A stretch of 64,000 nt of DNA from Micromonospora sp. NBC_00421 (GTDB taxonomy: Bacteria; Actinomycetota; Actinomycetes; Mycobacteriales; Micromonosporaceae): the NCBI RefSeq assembly GCF_036017915.1, contig NZ_CP107929.1, positions 7,057,001 through 7,121,000 of the forward strand, read 5' to 3'. Position 1 is the stretch's first letter. Each line of letters opens with the position of its first letter. Made by a program: the position numbers and the translations under genes. The notes beneath the pieces are model-generated. The model searched no databases. It was not told the DNA's origin and worked only from the letters and a program-made list of their open reading frames with translations. This document shows, one piece after another, positions 7,169 to 16,106 of this stretch.

Positions 7169-8560
7169 TCAGCGGCGTTCCTGGCGGGGGAGGACCACCT
7201 CGCGCAGGATCAGCTGGAGGGCGGCGACCACCGGGATGGCGATCAACGCGCCGACCACCCCCATCAGCGCCACCCCGAGCAGTGCGGCGAGCAGTGCGGC
7301 CACCTCGTTGACCTCCACCGAACGCCGCATGATCTTGGGGTAGATGAGGTAGTTCTCCACCTGCTGGTAGAGCACGAAGAAGACCACGCAGGCGATGCCG
7401 ATCGGCAGCCCGGTGGCGAACCCGACCAGACTGACGATCACCGCGCCGAGGGTGGCGCCGATCTGCGGGATCAGGTCGGTCACCGCCACCACCACGGCCA
7501 GCGCGAACGCGTAGGGCAGCTCGACGACCAGCGCGAAGACGAAGGTGGTCGTACCGGCCAGCACCGCGATGCTCAGCGCCCCCACCATGTACGCGCCGAC
7601 CTTGGTCAGGATCTCGTCGCCGATCAGACTGACCCGTTGCCGGCGCGACCTCGGCACCAGTGCGTACCCGAGGTCGCGCAGCTTGTCGAAGTAGGCCAGG
7701 AAGTAGATCGTCAGCACCAGCACGGTGAGCACCCGGAAGATGGTGCCGAAGATCAACTGGGCGCCGCCGAGAACTCCGCCGAGTGCCCGGCCGACGGTGT
7801 CCGCGTTCGCCAACTCCTGCACCCGTTGCATCACGTCGTACCGCACCACGAGATCGTTGACGGCGCGGTTGCGGCGCAACTCCTCGACGTAGCTGGGTAG
7901 CTGGTCGATGAACTGGCCGGTCTGGGTCACCACCGGCGGCACCAGCGCCACCAACCCGGCGACGATCAGCAGCATCAGAATCAGCACCACCACCGTCACG
8001 GCCAGGCCGTGTGGCAACCCCCAGCGGCGCAGCCGGACCACCGCCGGATTGAGCCCCACCGCCAGGAAGAGCGCGATCACCACCAGGACCAGGATTCCGC
8101 CCGCGTTGCGAATCCCCAGAAACACGGTGTACGCCAGCAGCACGCCGAGCGCGCCGGTGAAGCCGACCAGGAAGCTGCTGCGGCGCAGTGGTCGACCGGG
8201 CCGACCGAAGCGCCCCGAGCCGGTGGCGACCGGATCGGCGGGCCGGTGTTCCCCCGGGTCGCCGTCTGCCTCCGTGTCCACCGACCCGGCGTTCTCCGTG
8301 CCGGTGACGGCAGCGCCCGATCGGGTCGGGGCGGCGCTCGTCGATCCGGCCGGGGCGGTGGAGGTCGTGGCCGGGTTGCCGTCGTCCGCCTGGGTCGGGG
8401 CGGTGGAGGTGGCGGCCGGGTTGCCGCTGTCCGCCTGGGTCGGGGCGGTCGACTCGGCGGTCCGCTCCGCGACCGGCTCCGTCCCGGGCCGGGCCGCCGG
8501 TACGCCCCGAGGGGCGCTGTCCCGGGTCACGTCGTCGCGTGCCGGGCCGTGCTGTGCCAC
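7169..8560 (-). CDS. AI-2E/PerM-family transporter
   Basis: 463 residues. An N-terminal disordered region of about 130 residues includes a 15-residue duplication (APTQADSGNPAATS and APTQADDGNPATTS). The AI-2E transporter-like domain (PF01594) follows with about eight membrane helices, the first two at FLVGFTGALGVLLAYTVF and GGILVLVVIALFLAVGL. A long amphipathic stretch (QFIDQLPSYVEELRRN) and the C-terminal EVNEVAALLAALLGVALMGV are typical. Members are permeases of mixed function (quorum-signal export, Na+/H+ antiport); the substrate is not predictable. GTG start. The gene ends just before hairpin A copy 2. Confidence 0.88.
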   Translation of the reverse strand: MAQHGPARDDVTRDSAPRGVPAARPGTEPVAERTAESTAPTQADSGNPAATSTAPTQADDGNPATTSTAPAGSTSAAPTRSGAAVTGTENAGSVDTEADGDPGEHRPADPVATGSGRFGRPGRPLRRSSFLVGFTGALGVLLAYTVFLGIRNAGGILVLVVIALFLAVGLNPAVVRLRRWGLPHGLAVTVVVLILMLLIVAGLVALVPPVVTQTGQFIDQLPSYVEELRRNRAVNDLVVRYDVMQRVQELANADTVGRALGGVLGGAQLIFGTIFRVLTVLVLTIYFLAYFDKLRDLGYALVPRSRRQRVSLIGDEILTKVGAYMVGALSIAVLAGTTTFVFALVVELPYAFALAVVVAVTDLIPQIGATLGAVIVSLVGFATGLPIGIACVVFFVLYQQVENYLIYPKIMRRSVEVNEVAALLAALLGVALMGVVGALIAIPVVAALQLILREVVLPRQERR

Positions 8561-8898
8561 CGAACCTCCCCGTGCTGCACCTGGACTGCCGCTGGCAGGT
8601 CCAGTCCTACTCCGGCACCGCGCACCCTGCCCGGCCCCTGTTCATCTGTGCCCGGCCTGTGCTCGGCCGCGCCCGTTCCTGCTCGGCCGGGCCGTGTACT
8701 TGCCTGGGCCGCTTCCTGCTCGGCCGGGCCGTGTCCCTGCCCGGCCCGGCGTTGCCGCTTTCGCATCCGCCATCTGCGCAGTAGATCACCGATCCGTCTC
8801 GGTGAACACCTAAAGTGCGGATCCCGGTTCGAAGGGTAGTGGGGTCTGTCGTCGCCGGCGACCCCGGGTCATCCGACCCCACCCTGTCGGGCACGTGT
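8561..8898. repeat. Repeat-rich spacer, no gene
   Basis: 338 bases between two minus-strand genes. 8640-8755 contains imperfect tandem copies of TCCTGCTCGGCCGGGCCGTG. Near 8839-8882 the sequence can fold (GTGGGGTC with GACCCCAC around a palindromic GTCGCCGGCGAC); this lies just past the stop of the coiled-coil gene ending at 8899 and is a plausible terminator. No promoter for the permease could be assigned. Confidence 0.6.
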
Positions 8899-11139
8899 TC
8901 ACTCGGACTCGACGGTCACGGTGCTCGGTTTGGCGCTGCGTTCGTCGGTGGTCGGCTTGGTGGGCCGTTTGCCGTTCTCACCGGTACTGGTGATCTTCGT
9001 CGGGGTGGCCCTCCGACCGGCGGTGCCGGGAACCGCGGCGACGGTCGGTTCGCCGTCCACCCCGGCGCTTGCCGTCTCACCGTCGACCGTGGTCACCGGC
9101 TCCGCCTTCGGCTTCGTGCCGTTCTCCGTCGGTCTCGCACCGTTGGCGGCCGGACCCCCCGCCGGTTTGGTGACGGCCACGACCGAGTCCGCCGTGGCAC
9201 CGGAACCCACCTGCTCCGGCGAGGAGCCGTCGGCGGTGCGGGTCGCCTTCGGCCTGGTGCCGTTGCCAAGCGGGACCGCCCCGGCCCCGTCGCCGTCCGG
9301 CGACAGCACCGCCCCGGCCCGGTCGCCGTCCGGCGACAGCACCGCCCCGGCCCGGTCGCCGTCCGGCGACAGCACCGCCCCGGCCCCGTCGCCGTCCGGC
9401 GACGAAACCGCCCCGTCGAGGCCGGCCGGTGCGGTGGTGCGCATCCGGAGTTCGGTGAACTGCCGCTGGACCTCGTCGTGCTCCTGCCGCGCCTGCCAGG
9501 TCTCCTGACGCAGGTCGGCGAGCTGCTGCTGGGCCTGGGCGATCTCCAACATCACCCGGGCGAGCTGCTGACGGCCGGCCGCTGCCTCCTGCTGGGTGGC
9601 GGCGAGGTGCTGTTGGGTGGTGGCCAGGTGCTGTTGGGTGGTGGCCGCGTACTCGTCGAACTGCCGGCGCGAGGCGGCGACGTGCTCGTCGGCCTGGCGG
9701 CGCTTGTCGGCGGTCTCCCGCTCGACCCGGTCGAGCAGCTCGGCGGTCTCCTGCTCGGCCTGCCGGCGCAGCGTCGCCGCGTCCGACTCGGCGGCGCGGC
9801 GGATCTCCGCCGCGCCCTGCTCGATCTCGTCGCGTCGGGCGGTCCACTCCCGTTCCAGCTCGTCGTGCCGGGTCTTGTGCTGCTGCTCCAGCTCGTCGTG
9901 CCGGGTCTGGTGCTTGCGGTCCAGCTCGGCGCGGCGCTCGGCGTACTCCTGATCGGCGGCGGCGCGACGCCGGGCCAGCTCCCGGTCGGCGGCCTCCCGC
10001 CGGCCGTTGACCTCCTGCTCCACCCCCGCGCGCCAGGCCCCCAGCTCCTGCTGCGTCTGGGCACGCGACTGCCGCACGTACGCCTCGGTCTCGGTCTGCA
10101 TCCGCTGCGCGTACGCCTCGGCCTCGGTGCGGCTGCGTTGGGCCGCCTCGGTCGCCTCGGTGGTCAGCCGGTGCGCCTCCTGGTGGGCCCGGTCCCGGGT
10201 CGCCTTCGCCGCCCCGTCGGCGTCGTCGGTGACCTGCTTGGCCTGCTGGAGCGCCTTGGCGTGGGTGGCCCGGCTGGTCTCGGTCGCCGTCTCGGTGAGC
10301 CGCTTCGCCTCCTGCTGCGCCTTGGCGTGCACCTCCTTGGCGGCCTCGCGTAGGTCGGTGGCTTCCTTCTGGGCCTTGGCCAGCGCCGCCTTGGCCGTCT
10401 CGCGGAGCTTGGTGGCCTCCTGCTGGGCCCGGCTGTGGATCTCCCGTGCGGTGTCGCGCAGCTGGATGGCCTCCTGCTTGGCCTTGTTGAGGGCCTCCTC
10501 GGCGGCAGCACGCAGCCGGTTCGACTCGTCCTCGGCGGTGGTACGCAGCCGGTTCGAGTCCTCCTCGGCGGTCGCGCGCAGCAGGGTCGCCTCGTCCTTG
10601 GCGGTGGCGCGCAGCCGGGTGGCCTCCTGCTTCGCCGTACGCACGGCGGCGTCCGCCTCGGCCTTGCGGGCCGTGGTGTGGCGTTCCTCCTCGGCGCGCC
10701 GGGCGGCGAGTGCGATCTCGAAGTCCTTGAGCGCCCTGCCGGCCTGCTCCCGGGCCTCGTCGATGATGTGCTCGGCGGCTGCCCGGCGGGCCTCGATCTC
10801 CTCGTTGGCGGCGGCCAGGATCGCGTCCGCCTGCTCCTCGGCGAGGGCGAGGATCTGTTCGACCCGGGGGCCGAGGTGTTTGAAGGAGGCCCGGTCCACC
10901 ACGCCGATCTGCTTGCGCACCTGGGCGAGATCCCGCTGGAGGTGCTCGACCTGACCGGCCAGCTTGTGGATCTGGGTGTACGCCTGTTCCCGCTCACCGG
11001 TCAGGGTGGTGATCTCGTGCTCCGCACGAGCGACGTACCGGTCGACCTGTCGTTTGTCGTATCCCCGCAGGGCGGACTCGAAGCTGGGCTCCGTCGTCAC
11101 ATCCCCGCCGAGAGCGAACAGTTCCTCGCCGTGCGACAT
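8899..11139 (-). CDS. Scy/FilP-like DivIVA-domain coiled-coil protein
   Basis: 746 residues. Residues 20-75 are a DivIVA-like N-terminus (FESALRGYDKRQVDRYV), followed by continuous heptad/hendecad coiled coil rich in Ala, Glu, Lys, Arg to about residue 560. Phased repeats include KQEATRLRATAKDEAT-like units and QHLATTQ. A disordered C-terminus follows, with an 11-residue tandem repeat GAVLSPDGDRA (DNA about 9275-9410). In Streptomyces the polar-growth scaffold genes scy and filP sit beside the methylmalonyl epimerase, thiolase and meaB, the same neighbours as here, so a cytoskeletal role at hyphal tips is likely. ATG 11139 is chosen over the upstream frame because DivIVA homology starts there and a GGATGGGGG lies upstream. 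Confidence 0.82.
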   Translation of the reverse strand: MSHGEELFALGGDVTTEPSFESALRGYDKRQVDRYVARAEHEITTLTGEREQAYTQIHKLAGQVEHLQRDLAQVRKQIGVVDRASFKHLGPRVEQILALAEEQADAILAAANEEIEARRAAAEHIIDEAREQAGRALKDFEIALAARRAEEERHTTARKAEADAAVRTAKQEATRLRATAKDEATLLRATAEEDSNRLRTTAEDESNRLRAAAEEALNKAKQEAIQLRDTAREIHSRAQQEATKLRETAKAALAKAQKEATDLREAAKEVHAKAQQEAKRLTETATETSRATHAKALQQAKQVTDDADGAAKATRDRAHQEAHRLTTEATEAAQRSRTEAEAYAQRMQTETEAYVRQSRAQTQQELGAWRAGVEQEVNGRREAADRELARRRAAADQEYAERRAELDRKHQTRHDELEQQHKTRHDELEREWTARRDEIEQGAAEIRRAAESDAATLRRQAEQETAELLDRVERETADKRRQADEHVAASRRQFDEYAATTQQHLATTQQHLAATQQEAAAGRQQLARVMLEIAQAQQQLADLRQETWQARQEHDEVQRQFTELRMRTTAPAGLDGAVSSPDGDGAGAVLSPDGDRAGAVLSPDGDRAGAVLSPDGDGAGAVPLGNGTRPKATRTADGSSPEQVGSGATADSVVAVTKPAGGPAANGARPTENGTKPKAEPVTTVDGETASAGVDGEPTVAAVPGTAGRRATPTKITSTGENGKRPTKPTTDERSAKPSTVTVESE
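9275..9410 (-). repeat. 33-bp tandem repeat, four copies, in frame
   Basis: Four near-identical 33-bp units built on CGCCGTCCGGCGACAGCACC, encoding GAVLSPDGDRA in the disordered tail of the coiled-coil protein. The third to fourth unit has lost Arg for Gly. Probably a length-variable linker. Confidence 0.85.
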
Positions 11140-11317
11140 GCCCCCATCCTCACACGCATCCGGCCCTCCGGGGGCGATACGGACGCCGCTGTGGGGAGCT
11201 GTTTCACTGTGGTCGCGCGACAGGGTGTCACAGGGCGGAAACGGGCGCGGCGCGGGGGTCCACCGGTCGTCCGGTGTCTTCCCGCGCCGCGACACATGCC
11301 CCGTCGGTACGGCCCGA

Positions 11318-12583
11318 TCAGCCGGTGGTCTCCGCGGTGGCCCGCGACTCGGCGTCGGCCTTGGCCGGCTCCGACTTGGCCGGCGCGGCGGCCTGCTGCT
11401 GTGCCGGCACGCCCGGCACGATCCCGGCCAGGCCGGAGAGCATCTGGCCGAGCTGGGAGGTGACCGCGTCCTTCTGGCGGGTGAGGTCGTCCACCTCGCG
11501 ACGGGCCGCCTGGGTGGTGAGGTCCGCCTCGGTACGCGCCTCGGTGAGTAGCCGCTTCGCCTCGGCCTTGGCCTCGTTGAGGGTCTTCTCGGACAGCGCC
11601 TTTGCCTTGTCGACGGTCTCGTTGGCGGTGCGCTCGGACTCGACCCGACGGGCCTCGGCGCGCTGCTCGATCTCCTTGGCCCGCTCCTGGGCGGCCCGGG
11701 CCCGCTGCTCGGCCTCGCCGACCAGCTTCTGGGTCTGCGCCACCTGGGCGGCGTGCCGTTCCGACTCCTCGCGCTCGGCCTTCTCCCGGCGCTCGGCGAG
11801 CTGGAGCTCCAACGCCTGGAGGTCCTTGTCGCGCTTGTCGCGGGCGTCGGTGAGCAGCTTGGTCGCCTCGGCGCGCTTCTCCTCGGCCTCCCGGGCGGCC
11901 TTCGCCCGCTGCTGGGTGATCTCCCGCTCGGCGGTGGCGCGCAGGGTGGCGACCTCCCGCTCGACCGTCGACTTCAGCTCGGCCACCTCGTGCGCGGTGA
12001 CCGTACGCAGCTGCTTGGTCTCCCGGTCGGCGTCGGCACGCAGCGTGTCGGCCTCCCGACGGGCCTGCACCCGGGCCTCGGCGGCCTCCCGCTCGGCGGC
12101 GGTACGGACGGTGCCGGCCTCGCGCTCGGCGGTGGCCTTCATCGCGGCGGCCTCGGCGCGGGCCTTGTCGGTGATCTCCCGCGCCTCCAGCCGGGCAGCG
12201 GAGAGGATCCCTTCCGACTCGCGCTTGGCCTCGTTGCGGTGGTCGTTGGCCTGCTCCTCGGCCAGCCGGAGGATCTGCTCGACCCGGGTGCCGAGACCGG
12301 AGAGAGTCGGCCGGCTGTTCTCCTCGAGCTGCTTGTTGGTGTCGGTGAGCTTCTGCTCCAGGGCGGCCTGCCGCTGCTCGGCCTGGCGGAGCCGACGCTG
12401 GGCATCGTTCATCCGCTGCTCGGCCTCGGCGCGGGCCTGCTCCGACTGGGTCAGCGCGGCTGTCATCCGGCCGAGGAAGTCATCGACCTGGTGCGTGTTG
12501 TATCCGCGCAGGCCGACCGTGAAATCTGGTTGCGAGTTCGCGTTGTCGAAGAACGCGAGAGGGGAGGACTGCTGCTGGGGCAT
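11318..12583 (-). CDS. DivIVA-domain coiled-coil protein, Scy/FilP-like
   Basis: 421 residues. The N-terminus has FTVGLRGYNTHQVDDFLGRM (DivIVA motif, residues 20-40), followed by coiled coil from about 45 to 360 with repeats of the type ATAEREAGTVRTAAEREAAE, and a short Pro/Ala/Gln tail. The block GLGTRVEQILRLAEEQA matches HLGPRVEQILALAEEQA in the downstream protein (8899-11139), so the two are paralogues. It occupies the position next to the epimerase where Streptomyces scy lies, but it is far shorter (Scy is about 1300 residues). ATG 12583 begins the conserved sequence; the upstream open frame is Gly/Pro low complexity. Confidence 0.82.
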   Translation of the reverse strand: MPQQQSSPLAFFDNANSQPDFTVGLRGYNTHQVDDFLGRMTAALTQSEQARAEAEQRMNDAQRRLRQAEQRQAALEQKLTDTNKQLEENSRPTLSGLGTRVEQILRLAEEQANDHRNEAKRESEGILSAARLEAREITDKARAEAAAMKATAEREAGTVRTAAEREAAEARVQARREADTLRADADRETKQLRTVTAHEVAELKSTVEREVATLRATAEREITQQRAKAAREAEEKRAEATKLLTDARDKRDKDLQALELQLAERREKAEREESERHAAQVAQTQKLVGEAEQRARAAQERAKEIEQRAEARRVESERTANETVDKAKALSEKTLNEAKAEAKRLLTEARTEADLTTQAARREVDDLTRQKDAVTSQLGQMLSGLAGIVPGVPAQQQAAAPAKSEPAKADAESRATAETTG

Positions 12584-12992
12584 TGGGACATACTCGCAGA
12601 CCCCCCGGGGTCGTTCGCAAGAGCGGTGCCGAGCTTTCGGGTCCTCTTTACAGGGTCCACCGGGTCGTCCCGGCGGTGGGGACCGAACGGCGATCTTGCC
12701 AGGTCCGGGCGGCCCCGCCGTCACCCGAAGTAACGGAAAAAGCCCCGTCCCCCGCCCCTTTCCCACCCGCCCCGAATAGCGACCCGGCGCAATACCCCCG
12801 CCCCCGCCCCCCGCCCCCGCCCCCGTCCCAACTCCCGTCCCCGCCCCCCGTCCCCCGTCCCCCGCTCCCGCCCCGTTGATCAAGAGGTTTGCGTCATTTT
12901 GATCTTCAGACCTGACGCAAACCTCTTGATCAACACCGGGAACCGGGGGTGGGGTGGGGCATCGGAGGGGGGAGCCGGGGTGGGGTGGGGGG
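12584..12992. other. Intergenic region with C-rich and G-rich tracts flanking hairpin B
   Basis: No gene. 12775-12872 is almost pure C with scattered G on this strand; 12940-12990 is almost pure G with T. Between them lies the 60-bp hairpin B at 12875-12934. The complementary purine/pyrimidine skew on the two sides could extend base pairing beyond the hairpin or form G-quadruplexes. The promoter of the coiled-coil gene should lie in 12584-12700. Confidence 0.7.
12875..12934. repeat. Hairpin family B, copy 1
   Basis: Perfect 22-bp arms 12875-12896 and 12913-12934 containing GATCAAGAGGTTTGCGTCA, with a 16-nt loop. It lies downstream of the epimerase gene. A second copy with the same arm and loop lengths but a different loop sequence is at 17924-17983. 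Confidence 0.93.
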
Positions 12993-13469
12993 TTAGTGGG
13001 GGGTGGGGGCGGGCTCCACCAGTTCGATGAGGACGCCGCCGGTGGCCTTGGGGTGGACGAAGTTGACCCGGGAGTTGGCGGTGCCGCGCTTCGGGGTGTC
13101 GTAGACCAGGCGTACGCCGCGTTCGCGCAGTGTCGCGCAGGCGGCGTCGATGTCGGCGACCGTGTACGCCAACTGCTGCAGGCCGGGGCCGTTGCGGTCG
13201 AGGAACTTGGCGATCGTCGACTCCGGCGTCAGCGGGGCGAGTAACTGCACGCATCCCCCCTCGGCGGTCGGGCCGACGGCCAGCATCGCCTCGCGTACGC
13301 CCTGCTCGGTGTTGGTCTCCTCGTGGATGCAGCGCATCCCGAAGGTGCGCTGGTAGAAGTCGATCGCGGCGTCCAGGTCGGCGACCGCGACCCCGACGTG
13401 GTCGATCCGGCGCAGCCCGATGTCTGTGACGTAGTCGGCAGCGGGCTCGACGGGGGAGTTCTCAGCCAT
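12993..13469 (-). CDS. mce: Methylmalonyl-CoA epimerase
   Basis: 158 residues, VOC superfamily with two glyoxalase-fold repeats. [20 protein letters not shown] (first metal His), [21 protein letters not shown] (second half) and GVLIELVEP (C-terminal metal Glu) match methylmalonyl-CoA epimerases, which interconvert the R and S forms on the path from propionyl-CoA to succinyl-CoA. ATG 13469 is the natural start. It is divergent from the thiolase gene with 63 bases between the starts, so both promoters share that gap. MeaB downstream of the thiolase supports the role. Confidence 0.9.
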   Translation of the reverse strand: MAENSPVEPAADYVTDIGLRRIDHVGVAVADLDAAIDFYQRTFGMRCIHEETNTEQGVREAMLAVGPTAEGGCVQLLAPLTPESTIAKFLDRNGPGLQQLAYTVADIDAACATLRERGVRLVYDTPKRGTANSRVNFVHPKATGGVLIELVEPAPTPH

Positions 13470-13482
13470 GCCGCTAGTCTGG

Positions 13483-13497
13483 CCGAACAACCGTTCA
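13483..13497. promoter_or_regulatory. Candidate operator between mce and the thiolase gene
   Basis: CCGAACAACCGTTCA contains the dyad GAAC-4-GTTC and shares the right half CGTTCA with the sites before the acyl-CoA dehydrogenase (1907-1921) and icmA (19632-19646). It matches the icmA site at 10 of 15 positions, so it is weaker than those two. It lies between the divergent starts. Confidence 0.35.
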
Positions 13498-13532
13498 GGC
13501 GTACAGGTCGGCATCCCCTCGGAGGCAGTTCA

Positions 13533-14726
13533 GTGGCATCGGTGATCGTCAGCGGCGCGCGGACCCCGATGGGCCGGCTGTTGGGCAACCTCAAGGACCT
13601 TCCGGCGACGAAGCTCGGCGGGGTCGCCATCAAGGCGGCCCTGGAGCGCGCCGGGATCGCCCCTGGCCAGGTGCAGTACGTGATCATGGGTCAGGTGCTC
13701 CAGGCCGGCACCGGGCAGATCCCGGCCCGTCAGGCGGCAGTGGAGGCCGGCATCCCGATGTCGGTGCCGGCGTTGACCATCAACAAGGTGTGCCTCTCCG
13801 GTCTGGACGCGATCGCCCTGGCCGACCAGCTGATCCGGGCCGGCGAGTTCGACATCGTGGTGGCCGGCGGCATGGAGTCGATGACCAACGCCCCGCACCT
13901 GCTGCTCGGCCAGCGCACCGGTTACAAGTACGGCGACGTCACGATCAAGGACCACATGGCCCACGACGGGCTCAGCGACGCCTGGGACTGCTGCTCGATG
14001 GGGGAGTCCACCGAGCGGCTCGGCGCCCGGCACGGCATCACCCGCGCCGAGCAGGACGAGTTCGCGGCGGCCAGCCACCAGCGGGCCGCCGCCGCGCAGA
14101 AGAACGGTCACTTCGCCGACGAGATCACCCCGGTGGTCATCCCGCAGCGCAAGGGCGAGCCGCTGGTGATCAGCGAGGACGAGGGCATCCGGCCGGACAC
14201 CACAGCCGAGTCGCTGGCGAAGTTGCGCCCGGCGTTCGCCAAGGACGGCACCATCACCGCCGGCACCTCGTCGCCGATCTCGGACGGTGCGGCGGCCGTG
14301 GTCGTGATGAGCAAGGCCAAGGCCAACGAGCTGGGCCTGACCTGGCTGGCCGAGGTCGGCGCGCACGGCAACGTGGCAGGCCCGGACAACTCCCTGCACT
14401 CGCAGCCGTCGAACGCCATCCAGCACGCCCTCAAGAAGGGCGGTCTGAGCATCGAGGACCTCGACCTCATCGAGATCAACGAGGCGTTCGCCCAGGTCGG
14501 CATCCAGTCCGCGCGGGACCTCGGGATCAGCACCGACAAGATCAACGTCAACGGTGGGGCCATCGCGCTGGGTCACCCGATCGGCATGTCCGGCGCCCGG
14601 CTGGTGCTCACCCTCGCGCTGGAGCTCCAGCGGCGCGGTGGCGGCACCGGCGCGGCGGCGCTCTGCGGCGGTGGCGGCCAGGGCGACGCCCTGATCATCC
14701 ACGTGCCCGCCGACTCCGGGAACTGA
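13533..14726 (+). CDS. Acetyl-CoA acetyltransferase (thiolase)
   Basis: 397 residues, thiolase fold. Catalytic Cys87 is in [12 protein letters not shown], His348 in [13 protein letters not shown] and Cys378 in [22 protein letters not shown] is the usual loop. It condenses two acetyl-CoA or cleaves acetoacetyl-CoA. The GTG at 13533 follows GGAGG at 13520-13524. The order epimerase-thiolase-MeaB next to two Scy/FilP-like genes is the same as in Streptomyces coelicolor (recalled, not searched). Confidence 0.93.
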   Translation: MASVIVSGARTPMGRLLGNLKDLPATKLGGVAIKAALERAGIAPGQVQYVIMGQVLQAGTGQIPARQAAVEAGIPMSVPALTINKVCLSGLDAIALADQLIRAGEFDIVVAGGMESMTNAPHLLLGQRTGYKYGDVTIKDHMAHDGLSDAWDCCSMGESTERLGARHGITRAEQDEFAAASHQRAAAAQKNGHFADEITPVVIPQRKGEPLVISEDEGIRPDTTAESLAKLRPAFAKDGTITAGTSSPISDGAAAVVVMSKAKANELGLTWLAEVGAHGNVAGPDNSLHSQPSNAIQHALKKGGLSIEDLDLIEINEAFAQVGIQSARDLGISTDKINVNGGAIALGHPIGMSGARLVLTLALELQRRGGGTGAAALCGGGGQGDALIIHVPADSGN

Positions 14727-14767
14727 CCGGCACCCGGTTCCGCCCGCCCGCAGCCGACCCTGTGGCT

Positions 14768-14880
14768 GAGCGCGGGGGAACGAGCCGGGTTTGCGAGCCC
14801 CGCAGTCGTGAGCAAGATGTCATCCGGTGAGCGCGAGGAGCGAGCCGGGTGCGCCGACCCCGAAGTCGTGACCGGAGGGT
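14768..14880 (+). repeat. Dispersed GAGCGCGAGGAG-type repeat, two copies in the meaB leader
   Basis: Two units of about 61 bp start at 14768 and 14829. Both share GAGCGCG, CGAGCCGGGT and the CGAGCCCCGCAGTCGTGA or CGACCCCGAAGTCGTGA end. The same core makes up the triplicated coding insert at 2897-3058. The second unit ends at the GGAGG that serves meaB, so the repeat forms most of that gene's leader. Confidence 0.85.
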
Positions 14881-14886
14881 GGACCA

Positions 14887-15885
14887 GTGAGTGTCGAGAA
14901 CGCCCCGGCTCCGGCCGCTGTCCCGGTGCGCCGCAGTCGGGACGTACCGATGCTCGTGGAGAGGGCGCGCGAGGGTGACCCCCGGGCGGTGGCCCGGCTG
15001 ATCACGCTCGTCGAGTCCGGTGACGAGGTGCTGCCGCAGGTGGCGGCGGCGCTCGCGCCGTACGCCGGGCAGGCCCAGGTGGTCGGGTTGACCGGCTCTC
15101 CGGGGGTGGGCAAGTCGACCACCACCAACGAGCTGGTCCGGGCGCTGCGGGCGGGCGGGCACCGGGTCGGGGTGCTGGCCATCGACCCGTCCAGCCCGTT
15201 CACCGGCGGGGCGATCCTCGGCGACCGGGTCCGGATGCAGGATCATGCCACCGACCCGGGCGTCTACATCCGGTCGATGTCCAGCCGGGGGCACCTCGGT
15301 GGGCTCTCCGCCGCGACCCCGCAGGCGGTCCGGGTGCTGGAGGGCGCCGGCTGCGACGTGGTGCTGGTGGAGACCGTCGGCGTCGGTCAGGCCGAGGTGG
15401 AGGTGGCCTCGCTCGCCGACACCACCCTGGTGCTGCTCGCTCCGGGCATGGGCGACGCGATCCAGGCGGTCAAGGCCGGCATCCTGGAGATCGCCGACGT
15501 CTTCGTGGTCAACAAGGCCGACCGGGACGGCGCGGACAACACGGTCCGCGACATCCAGGGCATGATCGCGCTGGGCGAGCGCGGGCCGGGCGAGTGGCGG
15601 CCCCAGGTGGTGCGCGCGGTGGCCGTGCGCAACGAGGGTATCGACGACGTCGCCGCCGCGATCGACAAGCACCGGTCCTGGCTGGAGCAGCACGACGAGC
15701 TGCGCCGCCGCCGCGAGAAGCGGGCCGCCGCCGAGATCGAGGCGATCGCGCTCGGCACCCTCCGCGCCCGCATCGGTTCCCTACGCGACGGTACGGAGCT
15801 GAGCACGCTCGCCGCGAAGGTGGCCGGCGGCACCCTCGACCCGTACGCCGCAGCGGACGAACTCCTCGCCCAGATCGGCACCTGA
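14887..15885 (+). CDS. meaB: MeaB/ArgK-type G-protein chaperone of an acyl-CoA mutase
   Basis: 332 residues. The P-loop GSPGVGKSTTT is at about 70-80, IDPSSPFTGGAILGDRVRM follows, VETVGVGQAEVEV is the DxxG-like switch, and VVNKADRDGADN is the NKxD guanine-specificity motif. MeaB proteins protect and reload B12-dependent acyl-CoA mutases using GTP. The mutase in the window is icmA at 19701; its small B12 subunit is not here. The GTG follows a GGAGGGTGG. The last 13 coding bases and the stop are part of a 25-bp duplication. Confidence 0.92.
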   Translation: MSVENAPAPAAVPVRRSRDVPMLVERAREGDPRAVARLITLVESGDEVLPQVAAALAPYAGQAQVVGLTGSPGVGKSTTTNELVRALRAGGHRVGVLAIDPSSPFTGGAILGDRVRMQDHATDPGVYIRSMSSRGHLGGLSAATPQAVRVLEGAGCDVVLVETVGVGQAEVEVASLADTTLVLLAPGMGDAIQAVKAGILEIADVFVVNKADRDGADNTVRDIQGMIALGERGPGEWRPQVVRAVAVRNEGIDDVAAAIDKHRSWLEQHDELRRRREKRAAAEIEAIALGTLRARIGSLRDGTELSTLAAKVAGGTLDPYAAADELLAQIGT

Positions 15886-15920
15886 GCCGCCGGCCCAGAT
15901 CGGCACCTGAGCCGCCGGCC
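15871..15920 (+). repeat. 25-bp exact tandem duplication across the meaB stop codon
   Basis: CAGATCGGCACCTGAGCCGC plus five bases occurs at 15871-15895 and again at 15896-15920. The first copy holds the TGA (15883-15885). It looks recent, as no base differs. Confidence 0.93.
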
Positions 15921-15998
15921 CGGGCGGGTCCTGGCGGTGGGGGTCTCGGTGGCGTTCTGGGCCACCCTCGTCCCTGAACGGGAAGCGGTCCGCCGCGA

Positions 15999-16053
15999 AG
16001 GCACGGCCGGCCGGTCGGTCGCTGAATTGCTTTCGACCGACCGGCCGTGCCTG
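15999..16053. terminator. Stem-loop after meaB
   Basis: Inner 13-bp stem GGCCGGTCGGTCG (16009-16021) with 16034-16046, loop 12 nt; the outer arms GCACGG and CCGTGC extend it with a four-base bulge. It lies between meaB (+) and the convergent exported-protein gene (-), where it could terminate both. Confidence 0.7.
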
Positions 16054-16106
16054 TCAACGCATTTCTTCTTTCACGGTCAACAAGACGCCGGCATCAGCGC
16101 CGGTCA

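Noticed and set aside
8825..8842. GGTTCGAAGGG resembling a tRNA T-loop
   Set aside because: No acceptor, D or anticodon stems can be formed around it.
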